A DNA stretch of 25,387 bases from Clostridia bacterium (lineage in GTDB: Bacteria > Bacillota > DSM-521 > Neomoorellales > Neomoorellaceae), in the NCBI GenBank assembly GCA_030445875.1, contig JASUSX010000002.1, positions 1 through 25,387 on the forward strand, written 5' to 3'. The notes below the pieces were generated by a model, which worked only from the letters and a program-made list of their open reading frames with translations, was not told the origin of the DNA and did no database searches. Each line of letters starts with the position of its first letter. Positions within the stretch are counted from its first letter, which is position 1. Made by a program: the position numbers and the translations under genes. Positions 15,664 to 24,234 of the stretch are shown in pieces.

Positions 15664-17286
15664 ATGGGAAATCTAAGTTGCCAGAAGATAGCCCCGTGCA
15701 AGGAAGCCTGTCCTGCCGGCGTCGATGTGCCGCGCTATGTCAGGTATATCCGGCAGGGTGAATTTAACAAAGCGCTGGGGGTTATCAGGGAGAGCATACC
15801 CTTCCCGGCCATCTGCGGCTACGCCTGCGTCCACCCCTGCGAGGGTAAATGCGCTCGCAACCAGCTGGATGCCCCGGTGGCCATCAGGCTGTTAAAGCGG
15901 TTTGCAGCCGAAAACGGGGCAGGGGTAGCTAACTACCAGGGTCAGGCCGGCCGGGTAGCAACGGGCAAAAAAGTGGCCGTCATCGGCGCCGGGCCCAGCG
16001 GCCTGACAGCAGCCTATTACCTGGCCCGCCGCGGCCACCAGGTTACGGTCTTTGAGGCCAGGCCTGAGGCGGGGGGCATGATGCGCTACGGTATCCCCGC
16101 CTATCGCCTGCCGCGCGATATTTTAGACAAGGAAATCACGGCTATCCAGGAAGCGGGCGTGGACATAAAGGTTAACAGCCCAGTCACTTCCCTGGACGAA
16201 CTTAAAGCAGGCTATGACGCCGTCCTGGTGTCCTGCGGGAGCTGGCAGAGCAGTAAGCTGGGTATCCCGGGGGAAGACCTGCCCGGCGTCGCGGATGGCC
16301 TGGCCTTCTTGCAACAGGTTAATGGCGGCCAGCCAGTAGCTATCGGGAAAAGGGTGGCCGTCATTGGCGGCGGCAACACAGCTATCGACGCCGCCCGGGC
16401 CGCCCGCCGCCTGGGAGCTAAAAATGTAACCATTTTCTACCGGCGCACCCGGGCGGAGATGCCGGCCAGCGAGGAAGAGGTTAACGGCGCCCTGGAGGAA
16501 GGGGTACAGGTTGAATTCCTGGCCGCACCGGTTAGTATAGCTCCCGGGGACGGGGGTCTAAACCTTACCTGCCAGAGGATGGAGTTAAGAGGCAAGGACG
16601 CCAGCGGCAGGCCCAAGCCTGTCCCGGTCGCCGGCAGCGAGTTTAGTAACCAGTTTGACACGGTGCTGGTAGCCATCGGGCAGGCAGCCGAGGTACCGCC
16701 GGCCTGGGGCCTGGAAACGGGTGCGGGCGGCCAGATAAAGGCCTGCCCGGAAACCCTGGCCACGAGCTTAGAAAGTGTATTTGCCGCCGGCGACGTGGTA
16801 AGCGGGCCGGCCTCCATCATTGAAGCCATTGCCCAGGGCAAGAAAGCGGCTCAAGGTATCGATAAATTCCTGGGCGGCGATGGTGACCCGGAGGGGAGCC
16901 GGGCGGAAGGGGTGGCTGCGGTCGAGCCGGAAGTAATCTTAACTCGCAGCGAGCGGGCCTATGTACCTACCCTCCCCTTAAGAGAGCGGATGCACAGCTT
17001 TGCTGCCGTGGAGCTGGGCTTCGAACCTGACGCGGCGCAAAAAGAAGCCGGGCGGTGTCTGGCCTGCGATTTGCGGACTTACAGGGTAGAAGTAGACGCT
17101 AAGGGCTGCAAAGAGTGCGGCTACTGCGCCCACGTCTGTACCCTGGGGGTCTACGCCCCGGCCAGCTACTTTAACGACCGCGGCTACAAGCCCATGGTGG
17201 CAGTCCACCCCGAGAAGTGCATAGGTTGCCGGCAGTGCTTCTTCGTTTGCCCGGACTTTTCTATCACCATTGAGAAGAATGGATAG
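15664..17286 (+). CDS. FAD/NAD(P) oxidoreductase fused to a two-[4Fe-4S] ferredoxin
   Basis: 540 residues. An N-terminal iron-sulfur domain of the GltD/dihydropyrimidine-dehydrogenase type holds Cys at 6, 12, 16, 51, 55, 59 and 63. An FAD-binding Rossmann motif VAVIGAGPSG follows at 104-113, then a second nucleotide motif VAVIGGGNTA with YRRTRAEMPA downstream, as in the NADPH-binding glutamate synthase small subunit, and a closing FAD motif VFAAGDV. The C-terminus is a bacterial ferredoxin with two CxxCxxCxxxC sets (482/485/488/492 and 519/522/525/529). It probably passes electrons between the 2-oxoacid oxidoreductase encoded next and NAD(P). The architecture recalls the NADH-linked subunit of phenylglyoxylate:NAD+ oxidoreductase (comparison from memory). 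The gene is 14 bases from korA. Confidence 0.88.
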   Translation: MGNLSCQKIAPCKEACPAGVDVPRYVRYIRQGEFNKALGVIRESIPFPAICGYACVHPCEGKCARNQLDAPVAIRLLKRFAAENGAGVANYQGQAGRVATGKKVAVIGAGPSGLTAAYYLARRGHQVTVFEARPEAGGMMRYGIPAYRLPRDILDKEITAIQEAGVDIKVNSPVTSLDELKAGYDAVLVSCGSWQSSKLGIPGEDLPGVADGLAFLQQVNGGQPVAIGKRVAVIGGGNTAIDAARAARRLGAKNVTIFYRRTRAEMPASEEEVNGALEEGVQVEFLAAPVSIAPGDGGLNLTCQRMELRGKDASGRPKPVPVAGSEFSNQFDTVLVAIGQAAEVPPAWGLETGAGGQIKACPETLATSLESVFAAGDVVSGPASIIEAIAQGKKAAQGIDKFLGGDGDPEGSRAEGVAAVEPEVILTRSERAYVPTLPLRERMHSFAAVELGFEPDAAQKEAGRCLACDLRTYRVEVDAKGCKECGYCAHVCTLGVYAPASYFNDRGYKPMVAVHPEKCIGCRQCFFVCPDFSITIEKNG

Positions 17287-17300
17287 GGGGAAGGAATGAC

Positions 17301-18473
17301 ATGAGACGAACGCTGGATACCGGTAACGCGGCCATCACGGAGGGGGCTATTCTGGCCGGGTGCAGCCTCTTTGCCGGCTACCCCATTACCCCGGCGACGG
17401 AGATCGCGGAGAATATGTCCCGGCGCCTGCCCCAGGTGGGCGGCTATTACGTCCAGGCCGAAGATGAACTCACGGCCCTGCATATCTGCATCGGCGGTTC
17501 CCTGGGGGGCCTGAAAACTATGACGGCCACCTCCGGGCCGGGCTTCATCCTTTACGCCGACCCCCTGGGCTGGGCCCTGGGCAGCGAGATACCCCTGGTG
17601 GTGGTCAACGCCCAGCGGGTCGGCCCGGTGAGCGGTATTACCGGCGCGCCCGGCCAGGGGGAGTTCTATATGAGCCGTTACCCCACCCAGGGCGGCAATT
17701 ACGAAACCATAGTCCTGGCCCCCAACAGCGTCCAGGAAGCCTTCTCCATAACTGTGGAGGCCTTCTACCTGGCCGAGCGTTTCCGTATGCCGGTGATTAT
17801 CCTCGCTGACCAGCTGGTTACCGACGGCTGGGAGAGTTTAAGTATCCCCGAAACACCGGCAGAACTAGAGGCCATGAGGCTAAAGGTTATCCCCCGCCGG
17901 GTGAAGGAAGGGCCGGAGTTCTACCCCTGCACCGACGCCATCGATATCCCCCCGGTAGTCCTGGGCCACAACACCGGCGCCGCTTGCTCGGACTGGACGC
18001 CGACCCCGGAAGGCTACGATACGGAAGAGGTGGATTTCCAGCACCAGCACGCCTACCGCCTTATATATAAGGTAAGAAACAATAAAGACCTGATTACCCG
18101 TTACGAGTCCTATTTTATGGACGATAACCCGGAACTAATCCTGGTCGCCTATGGCAGCCCTTCCCGGGTGGTTGTGAGCGCCGTCAAGCAGGCCCGGGAA
18201 AAGGGCTGGAAGGTCGGGGCACTGCGGCTCATCTCCCTGTGGCCCTTCCCGGATGAAATCTTTAAGGTACCGGCCAAATACCTGAGCGTGGAATTAAACT
18301 ACGACGGGCAACTGGTGCGCGAGGTGCAGCGGGCCATGCCTGCAGGCAGCGAGGTCCATTTCTTCGGCAAGTGCGGCGAATTGCCAACGGTGGCCGAGCT
18401 GGAGGAATTAATGCAGGCCTTGCTGGCAGGTAAAGGGATAAAGGCACGAAACTGGGAATGGGAGGCGTGGTGA
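17301..18473 (+). CDS. korA: 2-oxoacid:acceptor oxidoreductase, alpha subunit
   Basis: 390 residues, matching the stand-alone alpha subunit (domains I and II) of 2-oxoglutarate- or 2-oxoisovalerate-type ferredoxin oxidoreductases. Visible motifs are GNAAITEGAILAGC, YPITP (27-31), QAEDE (52-56) and TATSGPG (75-81). The enzyme oxidatively decarboxylates a 2-oxoacid with CoA, giving acyl-CoA, CO2 and reduced ferredoxin. The substrate loop reads QRVGPVSGITGAPGQGEF (105-122) where classical KorA proteins have a form like GPSTGLPT, so the substrate need not be 2-oxoglutarate. The symbol is given by family only. Start ATG with GGGGGAAGGA upstream; one base separates its stop from the beta gene. Confidence 0.88.
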   Translation: MRRTLDTGNAAITEGAILAGCSLFAGYPITPATEIAENMSRRLPQVGGYYVQAEDELTALHICIGGSLGGLKTMTATSGPGFILYADPLGWALGSEIPLVVVNAQRVGPVSGITGAPGQGEFYMSRYPTQGGNYETIVLAPNSVQEAFSITVEAFYLAERFRMPVIILADQLVTDGWESLSIPETPAELEAMRLKVIPRRVKEGPEFYPCTDAIDIPPVVLGHNTGAACSDWTPTPEGYDTEEVDFQHQHAYRLIYKVRNNKDLITRYESYFMDDNPELILVAYGSPSRVVVSAVKQAREKGWKVGALRLISLWPFPDEIFKVPAKYLSVELNYDGQLVREVQRAMPAGSEVHFFGKCGELPTVAELEELMQALLAGKGIKARNWEWEAW

Positions 18474-18474
18474 G

Positions 18475-19311
18475 ATGGATTATTTAGCTACCAAATACTT
18501 GCGGCCCCGCAAAATACCCAGCACGGCCTGCAGCGGTTGCGGCCTGGGCCAGGCGCATAAAAAGGTCGTCATGGCTATCGATGAGCTGGGTTTGGCCACA
18601 GGCGACGTTATCTGGGGAACCGGCATCGGCTGCGCCGGCCGGCAGACCTTTAACACCTGGAAGGGCGATAATTTTGCCGGCACCCATGGACGGGCCTACG
18701 CCATCGCTACCGGGCTACGGATAGCCCTGCCACCCGACAAGAAGATTATCATGACTGTAGGTGACGGTGACGCCTTCGGCATCGGCTTCCTCCACCTGTT
18801 AAACTGCGCCCGGCGCAATGTGGATATGACGGTAATCGTCTTAGATAACCTAGGCTATCAATCCACTGGCGGCCAGTATGGCTGGACGACGCCCCGGGGC
18901 TACCGCACCGACAGCAGCCCCTACGGTATGTATGAGCCTAACTGGACCCAGGATGGCCGGGATGTGCTGAATATCCTGCGGGAGGCCGGGGCCACCTTCT
19001 TGGCCCGCTATACCAGCCTCCAGGGCCAGGAGGCGGTGGAGGCCATTAAAAAGGCCATCCTGAACAAGGGCTTTTCCCTGGTCCATATGCCCTACCCCTG
19101 CGTGACCAACTTCGCGGAACGGGCCCTGGGTACCCGGAAGCCGGTAGAGATCTATAAATGGTTTATGGAGCATACCTGCAGTATGCATGAAAAGGGCCCC
19201 GCTGACTTTGCCTTCCGTACCGGTATCTATTACGACGCCAGCAACAGCCGTCCCGAGTTTGCCGAGTTAGTGAAGGGCTGGGTGGCGGACATCCAAAGGA
19301 GGTATAGCTGA
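18475..19311 (+). CDS. korB: 2-oxoacid:acceptor oxidoreductase, beta subunit (ThDP-binding)
   Basis: 278 residues. The thiamine-diphosphate/Mg motif starts at GDGD (96-99) and ends at N125 in VIVLDN. The four Cys expected to hold the subunit's [4Fe-4S] cluster are all present: 19 and 22 (ACSGCG), 53 (GIGC) and 209 (PYPCVT). YQSTGGQ (128-134) follows the ThDP motif as usual. This subunit carries the catalytic centre of the oxidative decarboxylation and passes electrons to the ferredoxin domain of the FAD protein. Its stop overlaps the gamma-subunit start by one base, so translation is coupled. Confidence 0.92.
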   Translation: MDYLATKYLRPRKIPSTACSGCGLGQAHKKVVMAIDELGLATGDVIWGTGIGCAGRQTFNTWKGDNFAGTHGRAYAIATGLRIALPPDKKIIMTVGDGDAFGIGFLHLLNCARRNVDMTVIVLDNLGYQSTGGQYGWTTPRGYRTDSSPYGMYEPNWTQDGRDVLNILREAGATFLARYTSLQGQEAVEAIKKAILNKGFSLVHMPYPCVTNFAERALGTRKPVEIYKWFMEHTCSMHEKGPADFAFRTGIYYDASNSRPEFAELVKGWVADIQRRYS

Positions 19312-19847
19312 TGGCCAGACGGACGGAAGTACTGGTGAGCGGCTTTGGCGGGCAGGGGGTGGTACGCATCGGCCAGACCCTGAGCACGGCAGCCGTTTAC
19401 CAGGGCCTGCATACGACCATGCTGGTCAGCCATGGGACCGAGACCCGGGGGGGCTACGTCCGCACCCAGGTAGTAATGTCGCCCGAGAATATCGACAGCC
19501 CGGTGGTGGAAAACCCCGCTTATTTTGTCGCCCTCTCCAAAGCGGCCTACCACCGCTTCATCGACCTGGTCAAGGTGGGCACTGTCATCTATGACCCCGC
19601 TTACGTTGAGCCGGACCAGTCCCGGCCCATCAAGCAAGTCCCCCTGGCGGCCCGCGATACGGCCGTCCAGGAACTGGGGCGGGAACTCTATGCCAATGCT
19701 GTGGTCCTGGGTGCCATGGCCAGGATGATGGCCGGCCTGGTGGATAAGGAAAACATCCTCAAGGCCATGCTGGAAAGGATCCCCCGCTTCCATGCGGAGA
19801 ACAAAAAGGCCTTTGAGCTGGGTTATGCCCTCGTGGCTAAGGAGTAA
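19311..19847 (+). CDS. korC: 2-oxoacid:acceptor oxidoreductase, gamma subunit
   Basis: 178 residues, the usual gamma length, opening with the signature VLVSGFGGQGVVRIGQTL and SHGTETRGGYVRTQV. The gamma subunit structures the complex and helps CoA access. The ATG overlaps the TGA of korB and has AAAGGAGG upstream. With alpha, beta and the ferredoxin fused to the FAD protein, the set of parts for a KGOR-type complex is complete. Confidence 0.92.
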   Translation: MARRTEVLVSGFGGQGVVRIGQTLSTAAVYQGLHTTMLVSHGTETRGGYVRTQVVMSPENIDSPVVENPAYFVALSKAAYHRFIDLVKVGTVIYDPAYVEPDQSRPIKQVPLAARDTAVQELGRELYANAVVLGAMARMMAGLVDKENILKAMLERIPRFHAENKKAFELGYALVAKE

Positions 19848-19853
19848 TGCCCT

Positions 19854-20984
19854 ATGAAGCTTTACGAATATGAGGGGAAGGAACTCTTTAAGAAAATGGG
19901 GATCCCTGTCCCGCGGGGGATGATGGTAACAGCCGCCGCGGCGGCCGGGGAAGCCGCCGCCCAGCTCGGGACAGCGGTAGTAATCAAGTCCCAGATCCTG
20001 CAGGGGGGCCGGGGCAAGGCCGGGGGCATCAGCTTTGCTGATTCCCCCGTCGCTGCCAGGGAGGCCGCGGCGGCCATCCTGGGCCGCCAGCTCAAGGCCG
20101 AGACGGTGAGCCGGGTTTTAGTTGAGGAAAAGCTGGCTATTGCCCGGGAACTCTACCTCTCCATCACCATCGACCCGGTTAAGGCTGCACCGCTGATTAT
20201 GGCCAGCGCAGCCGGGGGGATGGATATTGAAGAAGTAGCCCGGGAGACGCCGGAACGGATCGTACGGGAGATTGTCCCTGTCTTTCGCGGCTTGTTACCC
20301 TTCCAGGCCAGGCGGGTGGCCTACCGACTGGGCCTCGGGGGCAAGGAAGCAAGCGCCTTCGCTGACATCCTGATGAAACTCTACCGTGTTTTCCGTTCTT
20401 ACGACGCCGAACTGGTGGAAATCAACCCTCTGGTCATCACGAATGAAGGCCAAATGCTGGCGGCGGACGCTAAGGTCAATATCTATGATGGCGCCCTTTT
20501 TCGTCAGAAGGAGTTTGTCAAGGGGCCGGAACGCTACGATAACGAGCGGGAGTACCGGGCGGCCCAGTACGGCCTGGGTTACGTAAAGCTGGAGGGCAAT
20601 ATCGGCGTCCTCTGTACCGGTGCGGGCCTGACCATGACGGTCCTGGACCTTATCAACTACTACGGCGGCAGGCCGGCCAACTTCCTGGAATTCGGCGGCG
20701 CCACCTATAAGAACTCCTATTATGCCATGCAACTGGTGCTGGAAGACCCCGATGTCAGGGTGATCTTAATCAACACCTTCGGGCTGGTGGCCCGGGCCGA
20801 TGTTATCAGCCAGGGCTTGGCCCAGGCCATTAAGGAATTAAAACCCGTCCCGCCTATCGTGGCTTCCATTCGCGGCACAGGCGAAGATGAGGCCCGGCAG
20901 ATTTTGCGCGAGGAAGCCGGCCTGGAGCCCTACGCCAATGTGGAAGAGGCTGTGCGGGCTGCCGTCAAACTAGCGGGAGGTTAA
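19854..20984 (+). CDS. ADP-forming acyl-CoA synthetase beta subunit (SucC-like)
   Basis: 376 residues, similar in length to SucC. It begins MKLYEYEGKELFKKMGIPVP and has the ATP-grasp motifs VIKSQILQGGRGKAGG and VEINPLV, then a C-terminal CoA-ligase half with NFLEFGGA and NTFG. Succinyl-CoA-synthetase relatives interconvert acyl-CoA + ADP + Pi with acid + CoA + ATP. Here the product of the 2-oxoacid oxidoreductase would be its natural substrate, giving substrate-level phosphorylation. Close relatives include malate- and citrate-CoA ligases, so succinate is not assured and I withhold the symbol sucC. Six bases separate it from korC and five from the alpha subunit gene. Confidence 0.87.
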   Translation: MKLYEYEGKELFKKMGIPVPRGMMVTAAAAAGEAAAQLGTAVVIKSQILQGGRGKAGGISFADSPVAAREAAAAILGRQLKAETVSRVLVEEKLAIARELYLSITIDPVKAAPLIMASAAGGMDIEEVARETPERIVREIVPVFRGLLPFQARRVAYRLGLGGKEASAFADILMKLYRVFRSYDAELVEINPLVITNEGQMLAADAKVNIYDGALFRQKEFVKGPERYDNEREYRAAQYGLGYVKLEGNIGVLCTGAGLTMTVLDLINYYGGRPANFLEFGGATYKNSYYAMQLVLEDPDVRVILINTFGLVARADVISQGLAQAIKELKPVPPIVASIRGTGEDEARQILREEAGLEPYANVEEAVRAAVKLAGG

Positions 20985-20989
20985 AAGCG

Positions 20990-21871
20990 ATGGGTATCCT
21001 TTTGTCCAAGGAAACGCGCGTGCTGGTGCAGGGGATAACAGGCAACGAAGGGACTTTTTGGACGGAGCGGATGCTAGCGGCCGGCACCAACATCGTTGGT
21101 GGCGTAACGCCGGGGAAGGGCGGGGCCAGTGTCCACGGCGTACCGGTGTACAACACCGTCCAGGAGGTAGTGGAAAGGCACGGGGCGGAAGCCTCGGTAA
21201 TCTTTGTGCCGCCGCCCTTCGCCAAAGACGCTACCTTTGAAGCCCTGGAGGCAGGCCTGAAGCTTGTAGTCTTGCTGGCAGACGGCCTGCCGGTCCAGGA
21301 CGCCCTGGAGGTCAGGACCTACGCCAGGGAGGTAGGGGCCTATGTTATCGGCCCCAATAACCCCGGTATGGCCACCATTGGCGAAGCCATGCTCGGCTTT
21401 ATCCCGGTGTGGATCGCCGACGCCTACCAGCCCGGTAATATCGGTGTGATCGCTCGCAGCGGTAGCCTGATTAACGAGGTCTGTTCCCATATTGTGGCCG
21501 CCGGGTCAGGTATCAGCACCTGTATCGGCCTGGGCGGCGACCCGGTTCCCGGCACGACCCTCAGCGAAGTCCTGGCCCTTTTCCAGGCCGATGAGCACAC
21601 CCGGGCCGTGGTGATCATCGGCGAAGTGGGCGGGAGCATGGAAGAGGACGCCGCTGACTTTATCAGGGCGGGTGGGTTTACTAAACCGGCCGTAGCCTTT
21701 ATAGCTGGCCGTTCGGCGCCGCCGGGGAAAAAGATGGGCCACGCCGGCGCCATTATGACCCTGGGCCGCGGTTCGGTGCAGAGCAAGGAAAGCGCCCTGG
21801 CCGCGGCCGGAGTGCAGATCGCCCGCCGGCCCTCGGAGGTCGGGCGCTTATTAGGGGAGACCCTAGCCTGA
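20990..21871 (+). CDS. ADP-forming acyl-CoA synthetase alpha subunit (SucD-like)
   Basis: 293 residues, close to SucD. The CoA-binding Rossmann part has GITGNEGTFWTERM and GVTPGKGG (38-45). The phosphorylated histidine is recognisable in KKMGHAGAI (His251). The conserved GPNCPG of succinyl-CoA synthetase reads GPNNPG (121-126), and the segment ITEGIP reads LADGLP (96-101). Both changes lie near the substrate site and suggest a substrate other than succinyl-CoA. It is the last gene of the operon, with a strong terminator about 80 bases on. ATG 20990 follows GGGAGG. Confidence 0.88.
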   Translation: MGILLSKETRVLVQGITGNEGTFWTERMLAAGTNIVGGVTPGKGGASVHGVPVYNTVQEVVERHGAEASVIFVPPPFAKDATFEALEAGLKLVVLLADGLPVQDALEVRTYAREVGAYVIGPNNPGMATIGEAMLGFIPVWIADAYQPGNIGVIARSGSLINEVCSHIVAAGSGISTCIGLGGDPVPGTTLSEVLALFQADEHTRAVVIIGEVGGSMEEDAADFIRAGGFTKPAVAFIAGRSAPPGKKMGHAGAIMTLGRGSVQSKESALAAAGVQIARRPSEVGRLLGETLA

Positions 21872-21949
21872 GGCCTGGCGGACTACTTTATAACCTTTAA
21901 TTCAGCGTTACAGTTGGCTCGTTGCTACAGGCGGCCTCCATATATAATC

Positions 21950-21985
21950 GCCGCCGGCCCTTCCGGGTACGGCGGCTGTTATTTT
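21950..21985 (+). terminator. Rho-independent terminator of the oxidoreductase/ligase operon
   Basis: GCCGCCG (21950-21956) pairs with CGGCGGC (21970-21976), with an inner CCC/GGG pairing around TTCC, followed by TGTTATTTT. It lies between convergent genes, and the minus side has an AT-rich flank, so it may also slow transcription from the regulator gene. Confidence 0.85.
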
Positions 21986-22050
21986 ACCAAAGATCTGCAA
22001 AGAGAGCAATTGACTTTCTTATCCTGGAGCAAACGGCAGCTCCGAACTAG

Positions 22051-24129
22051 TTAACATAATTTAGCCAGGACTTCCCGGCCACGGGCGGTTATCCTCGTCC
22101 CCTGCCGCCCCCTGCCGGTTTGGACCAGTCCTCTTCCGGCCAGGTATTTAAGGCGTGTACGCACCATATCTTCAGTGAACCTGAGGCCGCGTTCGGCCAG
22201 CTTTTGCACCAGTTGCTGGCGACCCAGCCCCTGGCCATCACCATTCAAATGACTTAGAATCTGGAGGATAGCCAGTTCGCTGTTAAATTTTTTATCTTCT
22301 CCTATTATGTCGACCAGGTCCATCCAGGCCGGGACATCGCTGAACGCTTTGTCCTCACTAGTCCCTTTCTGCTGCAGATCAGGAGGCAGGTCATGGATTT
22401 CCACCTGGCGTCCCCGGCAGACGGTAGCCAGATAATCAACCACGTTACGCAGCTCACGGATGTTTCCTGGCCAAGGGTAGCGGAGGAGGGTTGCCAGCGC
22501 CCCGGGGGTGAGGAACTGTTCGGGTTCCCGGCCCCACTTCTTGAGAAAGTGAGCAATAAGGAGGGGGATGTCCTCCGGCCGTTCCTGCAGGGCGGGGAGC
22601 TCCACGGTAAAGGTATTGAGGCGATAATAGAGGTCCTGGCGGAAACTACCGTTGGCAGCTAACTCTCTGAGATTCTGGTTGGTGGCGGCGATTACCCGCA
22701 CATCAATGGTGATGACACGTTCAGCGCCGATACGCATGATTTCCCTTTCCTCCAGGACCCGCAGGAGCTTGGCCTGGAGGGCCAGGGGCATGTCGCCTAT
22801 TTCGTCTAAAAAGATTGTCCCACCGTTGGCCTGTTCCAGCAGCCCGGCCTTTCCCCCGCGGCGGGCGCCGGTAAAGGCGCCTTCTTCGTAGCCGAAGAGT
22901 TCGCTTTCCAGCAAATCTTTTGGTAAGGCTGCGCAATTGACGGCGACAAAGGGCTTCAGGCAACGGGAGGAAGCGTTATGGATAGCGTGGGCCAGGAGTT
23001 CCTTGCCGGTACCGGTAGGCCCGGTAATCAGGACGGTAAGATCAGTTGCTGCAAAATACCTGGCTTTTTCCAGGCATTCTTGAAGGGCAGGACTCTTACC
23101 TTGAATATCATTAAAGGTATATTTGGCAACGAAACCAGCGTGATGGGGATTATTTTTCAATTGGCGTTCTATTTTTTGCAGGGCACCCAGTTCACTAAAA
23201 GTGATAACTACCCCTTGTTTGTGGTCATTTCCATCCTTCAGGAGAATACGGTTGACCAGGATCTTATGTTCCCGGTATAACTCGGAGGAATTCTCATCGG
23301 ACTTATCCTGCTGTAAAGGCCTTTCGGGGGCGAGCCAGGGTAGCAGATCCTGTAAACGTTGTCCAACCACCTGCCGCGCCGGGATCTTGAAAAATTTTTC
23401 GGCGGCCTGGTTATAGAGCAGGGTTTTACCTGTAGCGTCAATAGCCAGTACACCGTCGTTTACTTTATTGAGGACGGTAGCTAGAAGCTGGTTGAGATCC
23501 TGGTTGTCTTTGAGGCTCTGGACCAGCTTTTTGCTAATCTCGATGGCCTGGTTGAGGAAGCGGGCTGAGAGCAAATGGGCTTTTTCATCAAGGAGGTCCA
23601 GGCGCAGCAAGATCTCCGTCAGGGTGGTGACGTCGATTATCCGGCAGCCCAGATCGACGATTTTTTTAACATGGGAAGGCACTAAATGGGGTTCCCCCGG
23701 GGTGACGGCTATGTCCACCCGGGGGATATTCTCCAGGTCGGGGTAGACGGGAATGAACCAGAAGTCGGTAAAGCCCATGCCATAAAGGAGGGAGATGACT
23801 TCTTCGGCTGTTTCTTTACGGTCGTTGACAAGCATTGCTTTGGTATGGGGCGGCAGCCTTAAGAGCAGGTGCAGGTTGCGCAAGTCGATGGTGCGCCGGG
23901 CGACAATGACATTGGTCCGCCCGGCCAGATAACGCTCCACGTCGCGCCGGATGGGTTCAGACGCCACCACGATTAAATCCCCTTCCAGCAAGGAAGGAGA
24001 AAAATCTTTATCGACACAAAGGGAACGTACCTGTACCCTGCCGCGCAATAAATCGTTAAGCTGCCCGCTTAAAGCCTGGCGGTTCTGCTCTCCTTTAGCG
24101 ATCAGGACCAGGCTCCGGCCCGGCTGCAA
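22051..24129 (-). CDS. Sigma-54-dependent activator: PrpR-like sensor, PAS, AAA+, winged helix
   Basis: 692 residues. Residues 1-190 resemble the PrpR N-terminal sensor, which binds small carboxylates. A helical linker and a PAS domain (about 215-320) follow. The AAA+ core has Walker A GPTGTGKE (370-377), the sigma-54 contact motif GAFTGA (417-422), Walker B FLDE (440-443) and arginine-finger region RQDLYYRLN. The C-terminus (about 612-692) is not the usual Fis-type helix-turn-helix but a winged-helix-like segment with LKYLAGRGLVQTGRGRQGTRIT. The TTG start at 24129 has GGGAGGT eight bases upstream. It lies 105 bases after the tautomerase gene and may share its transcript, which would give autoregulation. 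The likely targets are the two sigma-54 promoters at 24498-24651. Confidence 0.92.
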   Translation of the reverse strand: MQPGRSLVLIAKGEQNRQALSGQLNDLLRGRVQVRSLCVDKDFSPSLLEGDLIVVASEPIRRDVERYLAGRTNVIVARRTIDLRNLHLLLRLPPHTKAMLVNDRKETAEEVISLLYGMGFTDFWFIPVYPDLENIPRVDIAVTPGEPHLVPSHVKKIVDLGCRIIDVTTLTEILLRLDLLDEKAHLLSARFLNQAIEISKKLVQSLKDNQDLNQLLATVLNKVNDGVLAIDATGKTLLYNQAAEKFFKIPARQVVGQRLQDLLPWLAPERPLQQDKSDENSSELYREHKILVNRILLKDGNDHKQGVVITFSELGALQKIERQLKNNPHHAGFVAKYTFNDIQGKSPALQECLEKARYFAATDLTVLITGPTGTGKELLAHAIHNASSRCLKPFVAVNCAALPKDLLESELFGYEEGAFTGARRGGKAGLLEQANGGTIFLDEIGDMPLALQAKLLRVLEEREIMRIGAERVITIDVRVIAATNQNLRELAANGSFRQDLYYRLNTFTVELPALQERPEDIPLLIAHFLKKWGREPEQFLTPGALATLLRYPWPGNIRELRNVVDYLATVCRGRQVEIHDLPPDLQQKGTSEDKAFSDVPAWMDLVDIIGEDKKFNSELAILQILSHLNGDGQGLGRQQLVQKLAERGLRFTEDMVRTRLKYLAGRGLVQTGRGRQGTRITARGREVLAKLC

Positions 24130-24184
24130 TTTAATTTACCTCCCTGAAAAGCCGTGGAAGTTTTTTCTATATAGATAGGTTTCG

Positions 24185-24214
24185 CCAGAAAAGTTTTAAT
24201 TCCTTCTTTTCTGG
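24185..24214. promoter_or_regulatory. Inverted repeat between tautomerase and regulator genes
   Basis: CCAGAAAAG (24185-24193) and CTTTTCTGG (24206-24214) are perfect nine-base arms around a 12-base AT-rich loop. There is no T-run on either strand, so it is more likely an operator, an attenuator or an RNA-processing site than a full terminator. A ten-base palindrome TCTATATAGA lies just downstream on the minus strand, about where a promoter for the regulator might be. Confidence 0.45.
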
Positions 24215-24234
24215 GTAAAATTCCCCCGATTAAA

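Noticed and set aside
18480..18687. 67-codon minus-strand frames inside korB
   Set aside because: Shadows of the beta-subunit coding sequence without start signals or domains.
21909..21926. TTGGCTCGTTGCT resembling a sigma-54 promoter
   Set aside because: Only three bases separate TGGC and TTGC; the consensus requires seven.
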